A DNA stretch of 21,020 nt from NCBI GenBank assembly GCA_050329835.1, contig JBHJOJ010000286.1, positions 1-21,020 of the forward strand, given 5' to 3'. Shown piece by piece: positions 6,266 through 12,990 of this stretch. Position 1 is the stretch's first letter. The number at the start of each line of letters is the position of its first letter. The translations under genes and the position numbers were made by a program. This DNA is from JANNOG01 sp050329835 (lineage in GTDB: Bacteria; Actinomycetota; Actinomycetes; Actinomycetales; JBBAYJ01). The notes beneath the pieces are model-generated. The model saw only the letters and a program-made list of their open reading frames with translations, was not told the DNA's origin and ran no database searches.

Positions 6266-7888
6266 TCACTCCCACTCGATGGTGCCGGGGGGCTTGCTGG
6301 TGATGTCGAGGACGACCCGCGTGACGCCCGGCACCTCGTTGGTGATGCGCGTGGAGATCCGGGACAGCACGTCGTACGGCAGCCGGGCCCAGTCCGCGGT
6401 CATGGCGTCCTCGCTGGTCACGGGGCGGAGCACGACCGGGTGGCCGTACGTCCGGCCGTCGCCGGCGACCCCCACCGAACGGACCTCGGCGAGCAGCACG
6501 ACGGGCACCTGCCAGAGGTCGCCGTCGAGGCCGGACGCCGTGATCTCCTCCCGCACCACGGCGTCGGCCGCCCGCAGCGTGGCCAGCCGGGCGGCCGTCA
6601 CCTCGCCGACGATCCGGATGGCCAGGCCCGGACCGGGGAAGGGGTGCCGGGACACGATGGGCTCGGGCAGGCCGAGGGCGCGCCCGAGGGTGCGCACCTC
6701 GTCCTTGAAGAGCAGCCGCAGGGGCTCGACGAGCTGGAACGTCAGGTCGTCCGGCAACCCGCCGACGTTGTGGTGCGTCTTGATCGTCGCGGTGCCGCCG
6801 CTGCCGCCCGACTCGACGACGTCCGGGTACAGGGTGCCCTGGACGAGGAACTGCGGGCCGGGCCCGGCCGCCGGCGGGTGCACCTCGTGCGCCACGGCGT
6901 CCGCGGCGGCCTCCTCGAAGACCCGGATGAACTCCCGACCGATGATCTTCCGCTTCTCCTCCGGGTCGCAGGCTCCGGCGAGGGCCTCGAGGAAGCGCTG
7001 GGCCGCGTCGACGACGACCAGCCGGACGCCGGTGGCGGCCACGAAGTCCCGCTCCACCTGCTCCGCCTCCCCCGCCCGCAGCAGGCCGTGGTCGACGAAG
7101 ACGCAGGTCAGGCGGTCCCCGATGGCGCGGTGGACGACCGCTGCGGCCACCGCGGAGTCCACCCCGCCCGACAGGCCGCAGATGGCGTGGCCGTCCCCCA
7201 CCCGCTCGCGGACGTCGGCCACCAGCTCGTCGACCACGTCCCCCGGGCGCCAGTCCGGTGCGATGCCGGCGCCGTGGCGCAGGAAGCGGACGAGCAGCGC
7301 CTGGCCGTGGGCGGTGTGGCTGACCTCGGGGTGCCACTGCACGCCGTAGAGCCGGCGGGTGCGGTCCTCGAAGGCGGCGACGGCGGCGCCGGGAGTGGCG
7401 GCCACCACGGTGAAGCCCGCGGGGGCCCGGACGACGGCGTCGCCGTGACTCATCCACACGCTCTGGTGGGCCGGGTCCCCGTCGAGCAGGACGCTCGCCG
7501 AACCCGTCGCCGGCCCGGCCGGTGCCGGGGCGTGTCCCGGGTCCCGCCGCTCGGCGACCGTGTGGCCGTACTCGCCGCCGCCGGTGCGGGCCACCTCGCC
7601 GCCCAGCGCCTGTGCCATGAGCTGGAAGCCGTAGCAGATGCCGAGCACGGGGACCCCGGCACCGAACAAGGCGGGGTCGACCGCGGGGGCACCGTCGGCG
7701 TAGACGCTGGCCGGGCCCCCCGACAGCACGACGGCGGCGGGGTCGCGGGCGAGCATCTCCTCGACCGGCATCGAGTGGGGGACGACCTCCGAGTACACGT
7801 CGGCCTCGCGGACCCGGCGGGCGATGAGCTGGGCGTACTGGGCCCCGTAGTCGACGACGAGGACGGGCCGGTGCCGGGGGTGGCTCAC
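6266..7888 (-). CDS. guaA: GMP synthase (glutamine-hydrolysing)
   Basis: GuaA converts XMP to GMP with ATP and glutamine, the last step of guanine nucleotide synthesis. The 540-residue protein has the N-terminal class I glutamine amidotransferase: LVVDYGAQYAQLIARRVRE, the nucleophile in GICYGFQ (Cys85) and the His-Glu pair in WHPEVSHT (His186, Glu188). An ATP-pyrophosphatase domain with the P-loop LSGGVDSAV (about 239-247) follows. The C-terminal dimerisation domain carries RHPFPGPGLAIRI and ends PPGTIEWE. It is slightly longer than usual because of a proline/alanine insert near 113-132. The GTG start lies 7 bases after TAGGCT, so transcription is probably leaderless. This gene is essential for guanine synthesis unless salvage substitutes. 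Confidence 0.98.
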   Translation of the reverse strand: MSHPRHRPVLVVDYGAQYAQLIARRVREADVYSEVVPHSMPVEEMLARDPAAVVLSGGPASVYADGAPAVDPALFGAGVPVLGICYGFQLMAQALGGEVARTGGGEYGHTVAERRDPGHAPAPAGPATGSASVLLDGDPAHQSVWMSHGDAVVRAPAGFTVVAATPGAAVAAFEDRTRRLYGVQWHPEVSHTAHGQALLVRFLRHGAGIAPDWRPGDVVDELVADVRERVGDGHAICGLSGGVDSAVAAAVVHRAIGDRLTCVFVDHGLLRAGEAEQVERDFVAATGVRLVVVDAAQRFLEALAGACDPEEKRKIIGREFIRVFEEAAADAVAHEVHPPAAGPGPQFLVQGTLYPDVVESGGSGGTATIKTHHNVGGLPDDLTFQLVEPLRLLFKDEVRTLGRALGLPEPIVSRHPFPGPGLAIRIVGEVTAARLATLRAADAVVREEITASGLDGDLWQVPVVLLAEVRSVGVAGDGRTYGHPVVLRPVTSEDAMTADWARLPYDVLSRISTRITNEVPGVTRVVLDITSKPPGTIEWE

Positions 7889-7895
7889 CCGCGCG

Positions 7896-7901
7896 AGCCT
7901 A
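7896..7901 (-). promoter_or_regulatory. Putative -10 element TAGGCT for guaA
   Basis: TAGGCT ends 7 bases before the guaA GTG at 7888, and no ribosome-binding site is visible. It fits the leaderless pattern seen at many starts here. Confidence 0.45.
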
Positions 7902-7930
7902 GGCGCGAGCGACCGGGTGGTGCGGCGGTG

Positions 7931-8692
7931 TCACACCCGCGTGAGGTAGGCGACGACGTTGCTGTCGTAGTGACCGGTGGCGCGGTCGAACTCGCCGCCA
8001 CAGGTGATGAGGACGAGCCGCTCCGGGACGTCGAACTGGAAGATGTCCTGGTAGGGCAGGGCGGCCTTGCGGTAGACGTCGACCCGCTCGGCGCGGTACC
8101 GCGCCTGGCCCTGGGAGGTGGTGACGACGGCCTCGTCGCCGGGCTGCAGGTCGGGCAGGGTGTGGAGGACTCCCAGCTCGCCGCGGTAGCTGACGTGCCC
8201 GGCGAGGACGACGCTGCCCGTGCCGTCCCCGGGCCGGGCCCCGTCGGCCCAGCGGCCGAGCACCGCGGGGTCGCCGGGGACCTGGAGGACGCGCTCGGCG
8301 GTCACGCCCACCTCGATGACGGGGGCGGTGGTGCCGAGGCTCGGCAGTTCCACCGTCATCGCCGAGTCGACGACCTGCTCGGGCTCGGGCACCGAGGTGA
8401 TCGATTCGGTGGCGGCGGTCACCGCAGGGACCGGGGTGGCCGGCGGGCCCGGCGAGCCGGGGGGCGGGCTGCCGGTCGGCGAGGGGGACGGCAGGGGAGC
8501 CGCCTGGACCTGCTCGTCCCCGCGGGTCAGGGACCAGAAGCCGACGCCCGCGGCGAGGACCGCGAGAGCCACGACCACCGCCGCCCACCAGTGGCGCCGC
8601 AGCGGCGAGGCGGCCGCGGACGTGTGGCGCGCGGCGGGGGCCGCGCGGCCGAACATGGGCCAGTCGTCGGCGGGACCGCCGGGGTGGGACAC
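7931..8692 (-). CDS. Class F sortase
   Basis: This 253-residue membrane-anchored transpeptidase or protease has a short cytoplasmic N-terminus, one membrane helix (about 35-55), a proline/serine-rich extracytoplasmic stalk (about 66-105) and a sortase beta-barrel. The catalytic residues are in LAGHVSYRG (His166), VLITCGG (Cys231) and FDRATGHY (Arg237). The barrel ends soon after the arginine, as in class F. Sortases cleave a C-terminal sorting signal and join the protein to the envelope or to another protein; no LPXTG-type substrate is encoded nearby. The GTG start lies 7 bases after TACCCT. A downstream ATG at residue 13 is possible but lacks any signal. Confidence 0.9.
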   Translation of the reverse strand: MSHPGGPADDWPMFGRAAPAARHTSAAASPLRRHWWAAVVVALAVLAAGVGFWSLTRGDEQVQAAPLPSPSPTGSPPPGSPGPPATPVPAVTAATESITSVPEPEQVVDSAMTVELPSLGTTAPVIEVGVTAERVLQVPGDPAVLGRWADGARPGDGTGSVVLAGHVSYRGELGVLHTLPDLQPGDEAVVTTSQGQARYRAERVDVYRKAALPYQDIFQFDVPERLVLITCGGEFDRATGHYDSNVVAYLTRV

Positions 8693-8699
8693 GGACGGA

Positions 8700-8705
8700 A
8701 GGGTA
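8700..8705 (-). promoter_or_regulatory. Putative -10 element TACCCT for the sortase
   Basis: TACCCT ends 7 bases before the GTG at 8692. The same hexamer stands before the MBL hydrolase start at 14438. Confidence 0.42.
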
Positions 8706-8749
8706 CGTTCCGGACCGGTGCGCCCCTCGGCGAGTCGTCCGGTACCCGG

Positions 8750-8789
8750 CCGTGACCACCGTCACGGCGCCCGGGTCCCGACGGGTGCC
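8750..8789 (-). terminator. Two hairpins after the predicted immunity gene
   Basis: CCGTGAC/GTCACGG with a 4-base loop (8750-8767) and an 8-pair stem GGCGCCCG/CGGGTGCC with one G-U pair (8766-8789) share two bases. They lie in the 113-base gap between the immunity gene and the sortase. They probably separate the toxin-immunity transcript from the sortase, but no T-tract follows. Confidence 0.4.
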
Positions 8790-8805
8790 GTTCCCGGCTC
8801 CGTGA

Positions 8806-9156
8806 TCAGGCCCCGGTGGGTCCGCGCAGGTCCTCCGGGATGTCCCCGCGCGCGCCCGTCGCGTACCACCGCGTCACGAGCTCCGAGGCGCGGTCCCGAG
8901 TGACGGGGGCGACCTGCGGCTCCCCCTTGTAGTGGTTCCTCAGCAGGCTCGCAGTCCGCCGCCAGGTGCCCTGAGGGGTCAGCGCCTCGGCGTAGTCGAT
9001 GAGTTCTCCGTGCCGCAGTCGGGCGACGCCGTACGGGTCCGCCGCGCTCGACTCGGGGTCCTCGAACAGCACGTAGTACTGCCACGTCGTCAGCTCGTCG
9101 GGGGTGTCACCAGCCGCTCCACTCCCGGGGGTCGGGTCACCTGCCCGTGCAGCCAT
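8806..9156 (-). CDS. Small cytosolic protein, predicted immunity protein of the adjacent RSH-domain toxin
   Basis: This 116-residue protein has no signal or membrane segment. Its core runs from TTWQYYVLFEDPESSAADPYG through DYAEALTPQGTWRRTASLLRNHYKGEP to ASELVTRWYATGARGDIPEDL. I recognise no named domain. Three things argue for immunity: it directly follows the toxin on the same strand, it is small and cytosolic, and the two genes overlap. The ATG has GGAGGA just upstream but makes a 67-base overlap with the toxin. The first 21 residues are low complexity, so the real start may lie at the toxin stop near residue 22 (a CTG overlapping the TGA). The proposed partner is inferred from position, not from sequence similarity. 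Confidence 0.65.
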   Translation of the reverse strand: MAARAGDPTPGSGAAGDTPDELTTWQYYVLFEDPESSAADPYGVARLRHGELIDYAEALTPQGTWRRTASLLRNHYKGEPQVAPVTRDRASELVTRWYATGARGDIPEDLRGPTGA

Positions 9157-10538
9157 CGGTCCTCCGCATCGACCTCGAGCAGCCGCTCGGCCGTGATGCC
9201 CGGCAGCCGTCGCTCCTCGTACAGCGGGTGTGTGAACTCCTTCATGAAGAAGCTACCCGGGGTGTGGAACTGGACCTCCAGGAGCTGTCCGGTGACCGGG
9301 TCCCGCCACGACGTGTTGAGACCCTGGTAGCCGTCGTCCGGCCAGCTGAGGCGCCACCGCACCCGCTCGAAGCCGGCGCCCTCCAGCCGCCGCACGACGT
9401 CTGTCACATCGGACACGTAGGTGGCGTCGCTGGACGTGAAGGTGAAACGCACCGCGTCGTTGACCCTCGCCAGCACGGGTGCGGCGTCCGCGCCGCCTCC
9501 CTGTTCCGCCACCTCGTCGGCGACCTTGCGCTGCGTCGACTCCAATGACTTGAGCCGGTGTTCCAGACCCGCGAGAGCCACCCCGGACCGCTCCGAGATC
9601 TCCAGCAGCCGGGGCGTGAGCGAGCGCTCGGCCTCGGCGGCCCGGTCGTGGAACTCGACGACCTGCCGGTTCTGGGCACTGGTCAGCCGCAGGCCGTCGG
9701 GACCCGCCCACGGGCCGGCCCCGTGCGAGGCCGCCGGGAGCCGGGCGACGTCGTCGGCGTGCCCGAGGGCCCCGCCGCGGGCGGTGAGCCGGGCGGCGTC
9801 GTCGACCGCGGCCGTCTTGCCCGCCGGACCTGGCAGCAGCATCGCCCCCACCGTCCCGGCGCCGTACGCCGTCCAGTACGCCCCCCCGGTGTCCTGGCCG
9901 CCGCCCCACTCGACCAGCCACGACCTGGCATCGTTCTCCCACCGGTCGACCTGGTCGTAGAGGCCGAGGAATCCCTGCACCGAACCCCACCGCAACAGGA
10001 AGGTCACCGTCTCGGGTCCCGCCCCCCAAGCGGCCTCGCCCGCCCCGCGCAGTCCGTCCCGCCACTGCTGACCGGTCAGCCCGAGGATCCGCCGCTCGCC
10101 CCAGTCCACCGGGAGCGCCGACGCCGCCGCGGCCACCGCCGCCGCGGCCGCACGCTCGACGGCCCGATGCTCCGCCACGACCGACTCCCGCCGGGCAGCC
10201 AGGGTCCACGTGGCGACCGGGTCGCCGGCCAGCGCCGCCTCCTCGGCGCCGACCTCGGCGAGCAGGGCGGACGTGCGCGACGCCGAGTCCGCCACGTCGT
10301 CGAGGGCGTTCGCGACCCGGCGGACGGCGGACGCGAGGTCACCCGACCGCCGCCCCAGCCGGGTCGCCGCCCCGACGTGCACGTCCGCGGCGGGGCCGTC
10401 CCACTCCACGCACCCGACCGTCCGGGTCGCGGCCGAGACCGCGTCGTCGACCGCGAGACCCGCCGCCACCGCAACGGCCCGGCACCTCGCCGCCGTGTCC
10501 CGCCATGCCGCGGCGTGGCCGTCCGGTCCCGCCGTCAC
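9090..10538 (-). CDS. WXG-type polymorphic toxin with C-terminal RelA/SpoT-like nucleotidyltransferase domain
   Basis: The protein is 482 residues. The N-terminal about 170 residues are alanine-rich helices with a WDG turn (46-48), like WXG100/T7SS-secreted proteins. A middle region (about 205-270) has the glycine/hydrophobic stretch GAGTVGAMLLPGPAGKTA common before toxin domains. The C-terminal domain carries the RSH synthetase blocks in order: RLKSLESTQRK (328-338), matching the ATP-binding R-K-SI-K loop; NDAVRFTF (Asp361), matching the catalytic Asp block; GYQGLNT (Tyr404), matching GYQSLHT; and LLEVQFHT (Glu421), matching vEvQIRT. The usual His of SLHT is Asn. No HD hydrolase or TGS domain is seen. 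The predicted activity is pyrophosphate transfer to a nucleotide or tRNA, as in toxSAS and Tas1-type toxins. The GTG start overlaps a short upstream ORF by GTGA. Target and secretion are inferred. Confidence 0.75.
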   Translation of the reverse strand: MTAGPDGHAAAWRDTAARCRAVAVAAGLAVDDAVSAATRTVGCVEWDGPAADVHVGAATRLGRRSGDLASAVRRVANALDDVADSASRTSALLAEVGAEEAALAGDPVATWTLAARRESVVAEHRAVERAAAAAVAAAASALPVDWGERRILGLTGQQWRDGLRGAGEAAWGAGPETVTFLLRWGSVQGFLGLYDQVDRWENDARSWLVEWGGGQDTGGAYWTAYGAGTVGAMLLPGPAGKTAAVDDAARLTARGGALGHADDVARLPAASHGAGPWAGPDGLRLTSAQNRQVVEFHDRAAEAERSLTPRLLEISERSGVALAGLEHRLKSLESTQRKVADEVAEQGGGADAAPVLARVNDAVRFTFTSSDATYVSDVTDVVRRLEGAGFERVRWRLSWPDDGYQGLNTSWRDPVTGQLLEVQFHTPGSFFMKEFTHPLYEERRLPGITAERLLEVDAEDRWLHGQVTRPPGVERLVTPPTS

Positions 10539-10573
10539 CGCCCGGTCCCCCGCGCGACACCGTTGCTCGTCAT
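10535..10573 (-). CDS. Possible 12-codon leader ORF coupled to the toxin
   Basis: The ATG at 10573 opens a 12-codon frame (MTSNGVARGTGR) whose TGA overlaps the toxin GTG in a GTGA. A CAGGCT hexamer lies exactly 6 bases before the ATG, whereas the toxin GTG has no such element. A leaderless transcript would therefore begin at this ATG and reach the toxin by translational coupling. Alternatively, a frameshift in the assembly or an indel separates the true toxin N-terminus from its body. Too short to judge by coding statistics. Confidence 0.35.
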   Translation of the reverse strand: MTSNGVARGTGR

Positions 10574-10579
10574 GGTCCG

Positions 10580-10585
10580 AGCCTG
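10580..10585 (-). promoter_or_regulatory. Putative -10 element CAGGCT for the toxin operon
   Basis: CAGGCT stands 6 bases before the ATG at 10573, matching the arrangement at the PPOX gene (CAGGCT, 6 bases, ATG at 16266). Confidence 0.4.
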
Positions 10586-10667
10586 GCGGGCCGCGGACGG
10601 CTCCGGTGCGGCCGGCCGGCGCCCTGTGGACGACCACCACCGCGTGGGCCGCTGCGTGTGGACGACG

Positions 10668-10692
10668 CCGCTCGCCCGCGACCCGCGAGCGG
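10668..10692. repeat. 8-base inverted repeat in the toxin/nuclease divergent region
   Basis: CCGCTCGC and GCGAGCGG are perfect complements around a 9-base loop, midway between the toxin promoter and the divergent nuclease gene. This could be an operator or an RNA hairpin in the leader of the plus-strand gene. Two copies of TGTGGACGAC (10625-10634 and 10657-10666) lie just to the left, 32 bases apart. Confidence 0.45.
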
Positions 10693-10743
10693 GACCCTCA
10701 TGGTGTGTCGCATCGGGCTCGACCTGGGCCGCTGAGGGGTGCC

Positions 10744-11592
10744 GTGTTCCGTGGGTCCCAGGCGGTCTCCGCCGGCCTGCTCACCTCCGGACAGCTCGAG
10801 ACAGGCGGCTGGCGGCGTCTCTACCGGGACGTCTACGCCGACCCGACTGTCAGCGTCGACCACCGCCTCTTGTGCCGCGGGGCGGCGCTGCTGCTCCCGT
10901 CCGGGTCGGCGGTGAGCGGGCGATCCGCGGCTCACCTGCTCGGCTGCGGGGCGGCCGTCGGGCATCCCGACCACGTCGAGGCCACCGTCCCGACCCGGGC
11001 CGCCGGACGCACGCGCGACGGCCTGGTGCTGCGTCGTCAGCCGCTGGCGGGACATGAGGTGGTGACGTGCGGCGGACTCACCGTCACCGGTCCCCTCCGC
11101 ACCGCCTGGGATGTGGCGAGCCGCCATCCCCCGGTGGTCTCGGTCCCGGTGCTCGACGAGATGCTGAGGCGGAGGATCCTCACCGAGGCCGACCTGCACG
11201 CCCACGTGACCGAGCACACGGGCCGCTGGGGCGCCGTCCGTGTGCGCGCGGCCGTCTCGATGGCGGACCCCGGAGCCGAGTCACCGCCGGAGTCCCGGCT
11301 CCGCGTCGCACTCACCACTGCGGGGCTGCGGCCGGAGACTCAGGTCCTCGTGACCGCGGCGGACGGACGTGTTGTGGCGAGGGTCGACCTCGGGTTCCGC
11401 GCGGAGCGCGTGGGGGTCGAGTACGACGGCGCCCACCACCGGGAGCGCAGCCAGTTCGCGAAGGATCGCCGGAGGCTCAACGATCTTCAGGCCGCCGGCT
11501 GGCTGACCATATTCGTCACCTCGGCGGACCTGGCCAACCTCTCCCCGATCGTCGACCGTGTCCGCGGTGCCCTCCTCACCCGACGCCGCTGA
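10744..11592 (+). CDS. AbiEi-like N-terminal domain fused to a PD-(D/E)XK (DUF559/Vsr-like) nuclease domain
   Basis: This 282-residue protein belongs to a group common in actinomycetes. Its N-terminal half (FRGSQAV...GGWRRLYRDVYAD...VSGRSAAHLLG) resembles the AbiEi-type winged-helix domain. Its C-terminal half has the spaced acidic residues of a PD-(D/E)XK nuclease: PPESRLR (Glu183), ARVDLGF (Asp215), VGVEYDGAHH (Glu226, Asp228) and FAKDRRRLNDL (Lys240). Vsr/DUF559 folds cut DNA, but these proteins are mostly uncharacterised. The GTG start has GAGGGG 4 bases upstream; an in-frame GTG at 10705 (VSHRARPG) is an alternative. It is divergent from the toxin operon and convergent with the PHP gene. 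The true activity is unknown. Confidence 0.8.
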   Translation: MFRGSQAVSAGLLTSGQLETGGWRRLYRDVYADPTVSVDHRLLCRGAALLLPSGSAVSGRSAAHLLGCGAAVGHPDHVEATVPTRAAGRTRDGLVLRRQPLAGHEVVTCGGLTVTGPLRTAWDVASRHPPVVSVPVLDEMLRRRILTEADLHAHVTEHTGRWGAVRVRAAVSMADPGAESPPESRLRVALTTAGLRPETQVLVTAADGRVVARVDLGFRAERVGVEYDGAHHRERSQFAKDRRRLNDLQAAGWLTIFVTSADLANLSPIVDRVRGALLTRRR

Positions 11593-11604
11593 CCCCCCCG
11601 GCCG

Positions 11605-11683
11605 CCGGTTATCCGTCCAAACCCCGACCGGCGGGCGCCCCACGACCCGGTTATCCGTCCAAACCCGGGCCCGGCGGGCGCCC
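11605..11683. repeat. Two tandem copies of a 36/37-base unit between convergent genes
   Basis: Copies at 11605-11640 and 11647-11683 start 42 bases apart. Both begin with the same 20 bases (CCGGTTATCCGTCCAAACCC) and end with the same 13 bases (CCGGCGGGCGCCC), separated by 3 or 4 variable bases. The centre (TTATCC, CAAA) is AT-rich for this genome. The pair fills the 90-base gap between the nuclease and PHP genes and the second copy runs into the PHP stop codon. Confidence 0.85.
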
Positions 11684-12990
11684 TACTCCAGGCGCACGGG
11701 GCTGGCGTAGGCCAGGGCTCGGCGGTTGGCAGGGTGGCCGTCAGGGCCGGGGCGCTCGTTGGGCACGTCGGGGTCGGCGACCCGGACGACCAGCCACGGC
11801 ACCCGTCCGGCGGCCGCGGGCACCCGGACCGTGACCGGTGCCCCGACCGGGACGGTGCACAGCGCCAGGACGTCGGGCGAGCGGTCCCCCGTGGTCATCA
11901 CCTGGACCGTCACCTCGCGCCCCTCCCACGTCGGGCCGCCGTCGACGTCGACGGCCAGGTCGACCACCCGGTCCGCGCGGGGCGCCCGCGCCGCGGCCAG
12001 CCGGCCGCCCATCCGGACCGCGTCCGGGCGCGCCGCCAGCTCGGCCGGACCGGGCTCCCGGGCCCCCGCCGACCAGGCGGCGACGACATCGACCCGCAGG
12101 CCGGGCTCGCGGGTGGCGAAGAACCGCCGGGCGGCCAGCGCCTCGCGGACCCCCGCCCGCGACCACTCCCGCACCCACAGTCCCGCCCGCCCGCGCCCCG
12201 GCTGGAACCCCCAGTGCGGGGTGTGCTCGTCGCTCACCCCGAGCAGGCCGGGCCACCAGCCGGCGTCCAGGCAGTCGAGCAGCGGCGGCCGCTCCCCGCG
12301 CGCCCAGCCCTCGAACAGGTAGTCGAGGTCCCGGTTGAACATCTCGAGGCTGACGAACCGCTGGACCAGCCGAGGGTCGCGGGCGAAGCGGCCGAAGCGC
12401 AGCGGCTCGCGGCCCGGGTGGTTGAAGCCGGCCAGCAGGTCGTCCCCGCCGGGGGCGGCCGCGGCGCGGGCGATCCAGTCCTGCAGGGTCCGGATGCCGG
12501 TGGCCGGCGCGACGTCGACCACCGGCGTCCAGTCCGGCGAGAACCACACGTTGACGTGCCCGAGGTGGGGGGTGGTCCACTCGAAGCCGCGGACGGCCGC
12601 GAACGCCCCCGGATCCTCGGCCCGGTCGGCCAGCCGGGCCGCCCGCTCCCAGCCGCCGCCGTCCATGAGCGAGGCCGGCATGCCGGCGTCGGCGGACACC
12701 CGGCGCAGCTCGGCGACGAGGCGCTCGTCGAGGACGCCGGCGGCGTCGCCGAGACCGGTGTGGTCGGTGAGGGCCGCGGCGTCGAGCCCGGCGTCGCGCA
12801 TCGAGGCGAAGGCGTCCTCGGCCCGCCCGAACCCGTCGGACAGGTCGGAGTGGTTGTGGAGGTCGGCGTGGAGCAGGACGGTGCCGGCGGTCGCCGGCCC
12901 CCGCAGGGCGGGCCCGCGGCGGGCCCCCTCCCCCGGCGGGCGCCCGCGGCGGGTCGGACGCAGGTGCAGCGCCGTCGACCCCGCGGTCAC
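11683..12990 (-). CDS. PHP-domain metallohydrolase (CehA/McbA-like)
   Basis: This 435-residue protein has the PHP metal-binding pattern: ADLHNHSDLSDG (His45, His47, Asp52), LTDHTG (Asp76, His77), FEWTTPHLGHVNVWF, GFNHPGREP and SDEHTPHWGF. PHP proteins are metal-dependent phosphoesterases or other hydrolases. The missing polymerase context and the C-terminal beta-rich region (about 290-435) point to the stand-alone CehA/McbA-like group. The substrate is unknown. The first 35 residues are basic and poorly conserved-looking. The GTG shares a GTGA overlap with the stop of cystathionine beta-synthase, so the two are co-translated. A link to sulfur metabolism is possible but not indicated by the sequence itself. 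Confidence 0.82.
   Translation of the reverse strand: MTAGSTALHLRPTRRGRPPGEGARRGPALRGPATAGTVLLHADLHNHSDLSDGFGRAEDAFASMRDAGLDAAALTDHTGLGDAAGVLDERLVAELRRVSADAGMPASLMDGGGWERAARLADRAEDPGAFAAVRGFEWTTPHLGHVNVWFSPDWTPVVDVAPATGIRTLQDWIARAAAAPGGDDLLAGFNHPGREPLRFGRFARDPRLVQRFVSLEMFNRDLDYLFEGWARGERPPLLDCLDAGWWPGLLGVSDEHTPHWGFQPGRGRAGLWVREWSRAGVREALAARRFFATREPGLRVDVVAAWSAGAREPGPAELAARPDAVRMGGRLAAARAPRADRVVDLAVDVDGGPTWEGREVTVQVMTTGDRSPDVLALCTVPVGAPVTVRVPAAAGRVPWLVVRVADPDVPNERPGPDGHPANRRALAYASPVRLE

Noticed and set aside
5611..7457. Minus-strand frames running through guaA, the 203-residue unknown and SURF1 in other phases
   Set aside because: Their upstream parts are repetitive RG/PG-type translations of the real genes. 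Only the C-terminal portions from the chosen starts are protein-like.
6209..8755. Plus-strand 848-codon open frame opposite guaA and the sortase
   Set aside because: GuaA is unmistakable on the other strand. The plus frame is low-complexity (G, D, V, R rich) with no domain.
9090..9600. ADP-ribosyltransferase reading of the toxin C-terminus
   Set aside because: EVQFHTP followed by HPLYEE recalls some phage ART-like proteins, but the ordered SLES-K, D-x-x-R, GYQ and EVQ blocks fit the RSH fold better. It stays the main alternative to test.
11605..11688. CRISPR array
   Set aside because: There are only two repeat copies with a spacer of six bases and no cas genes.
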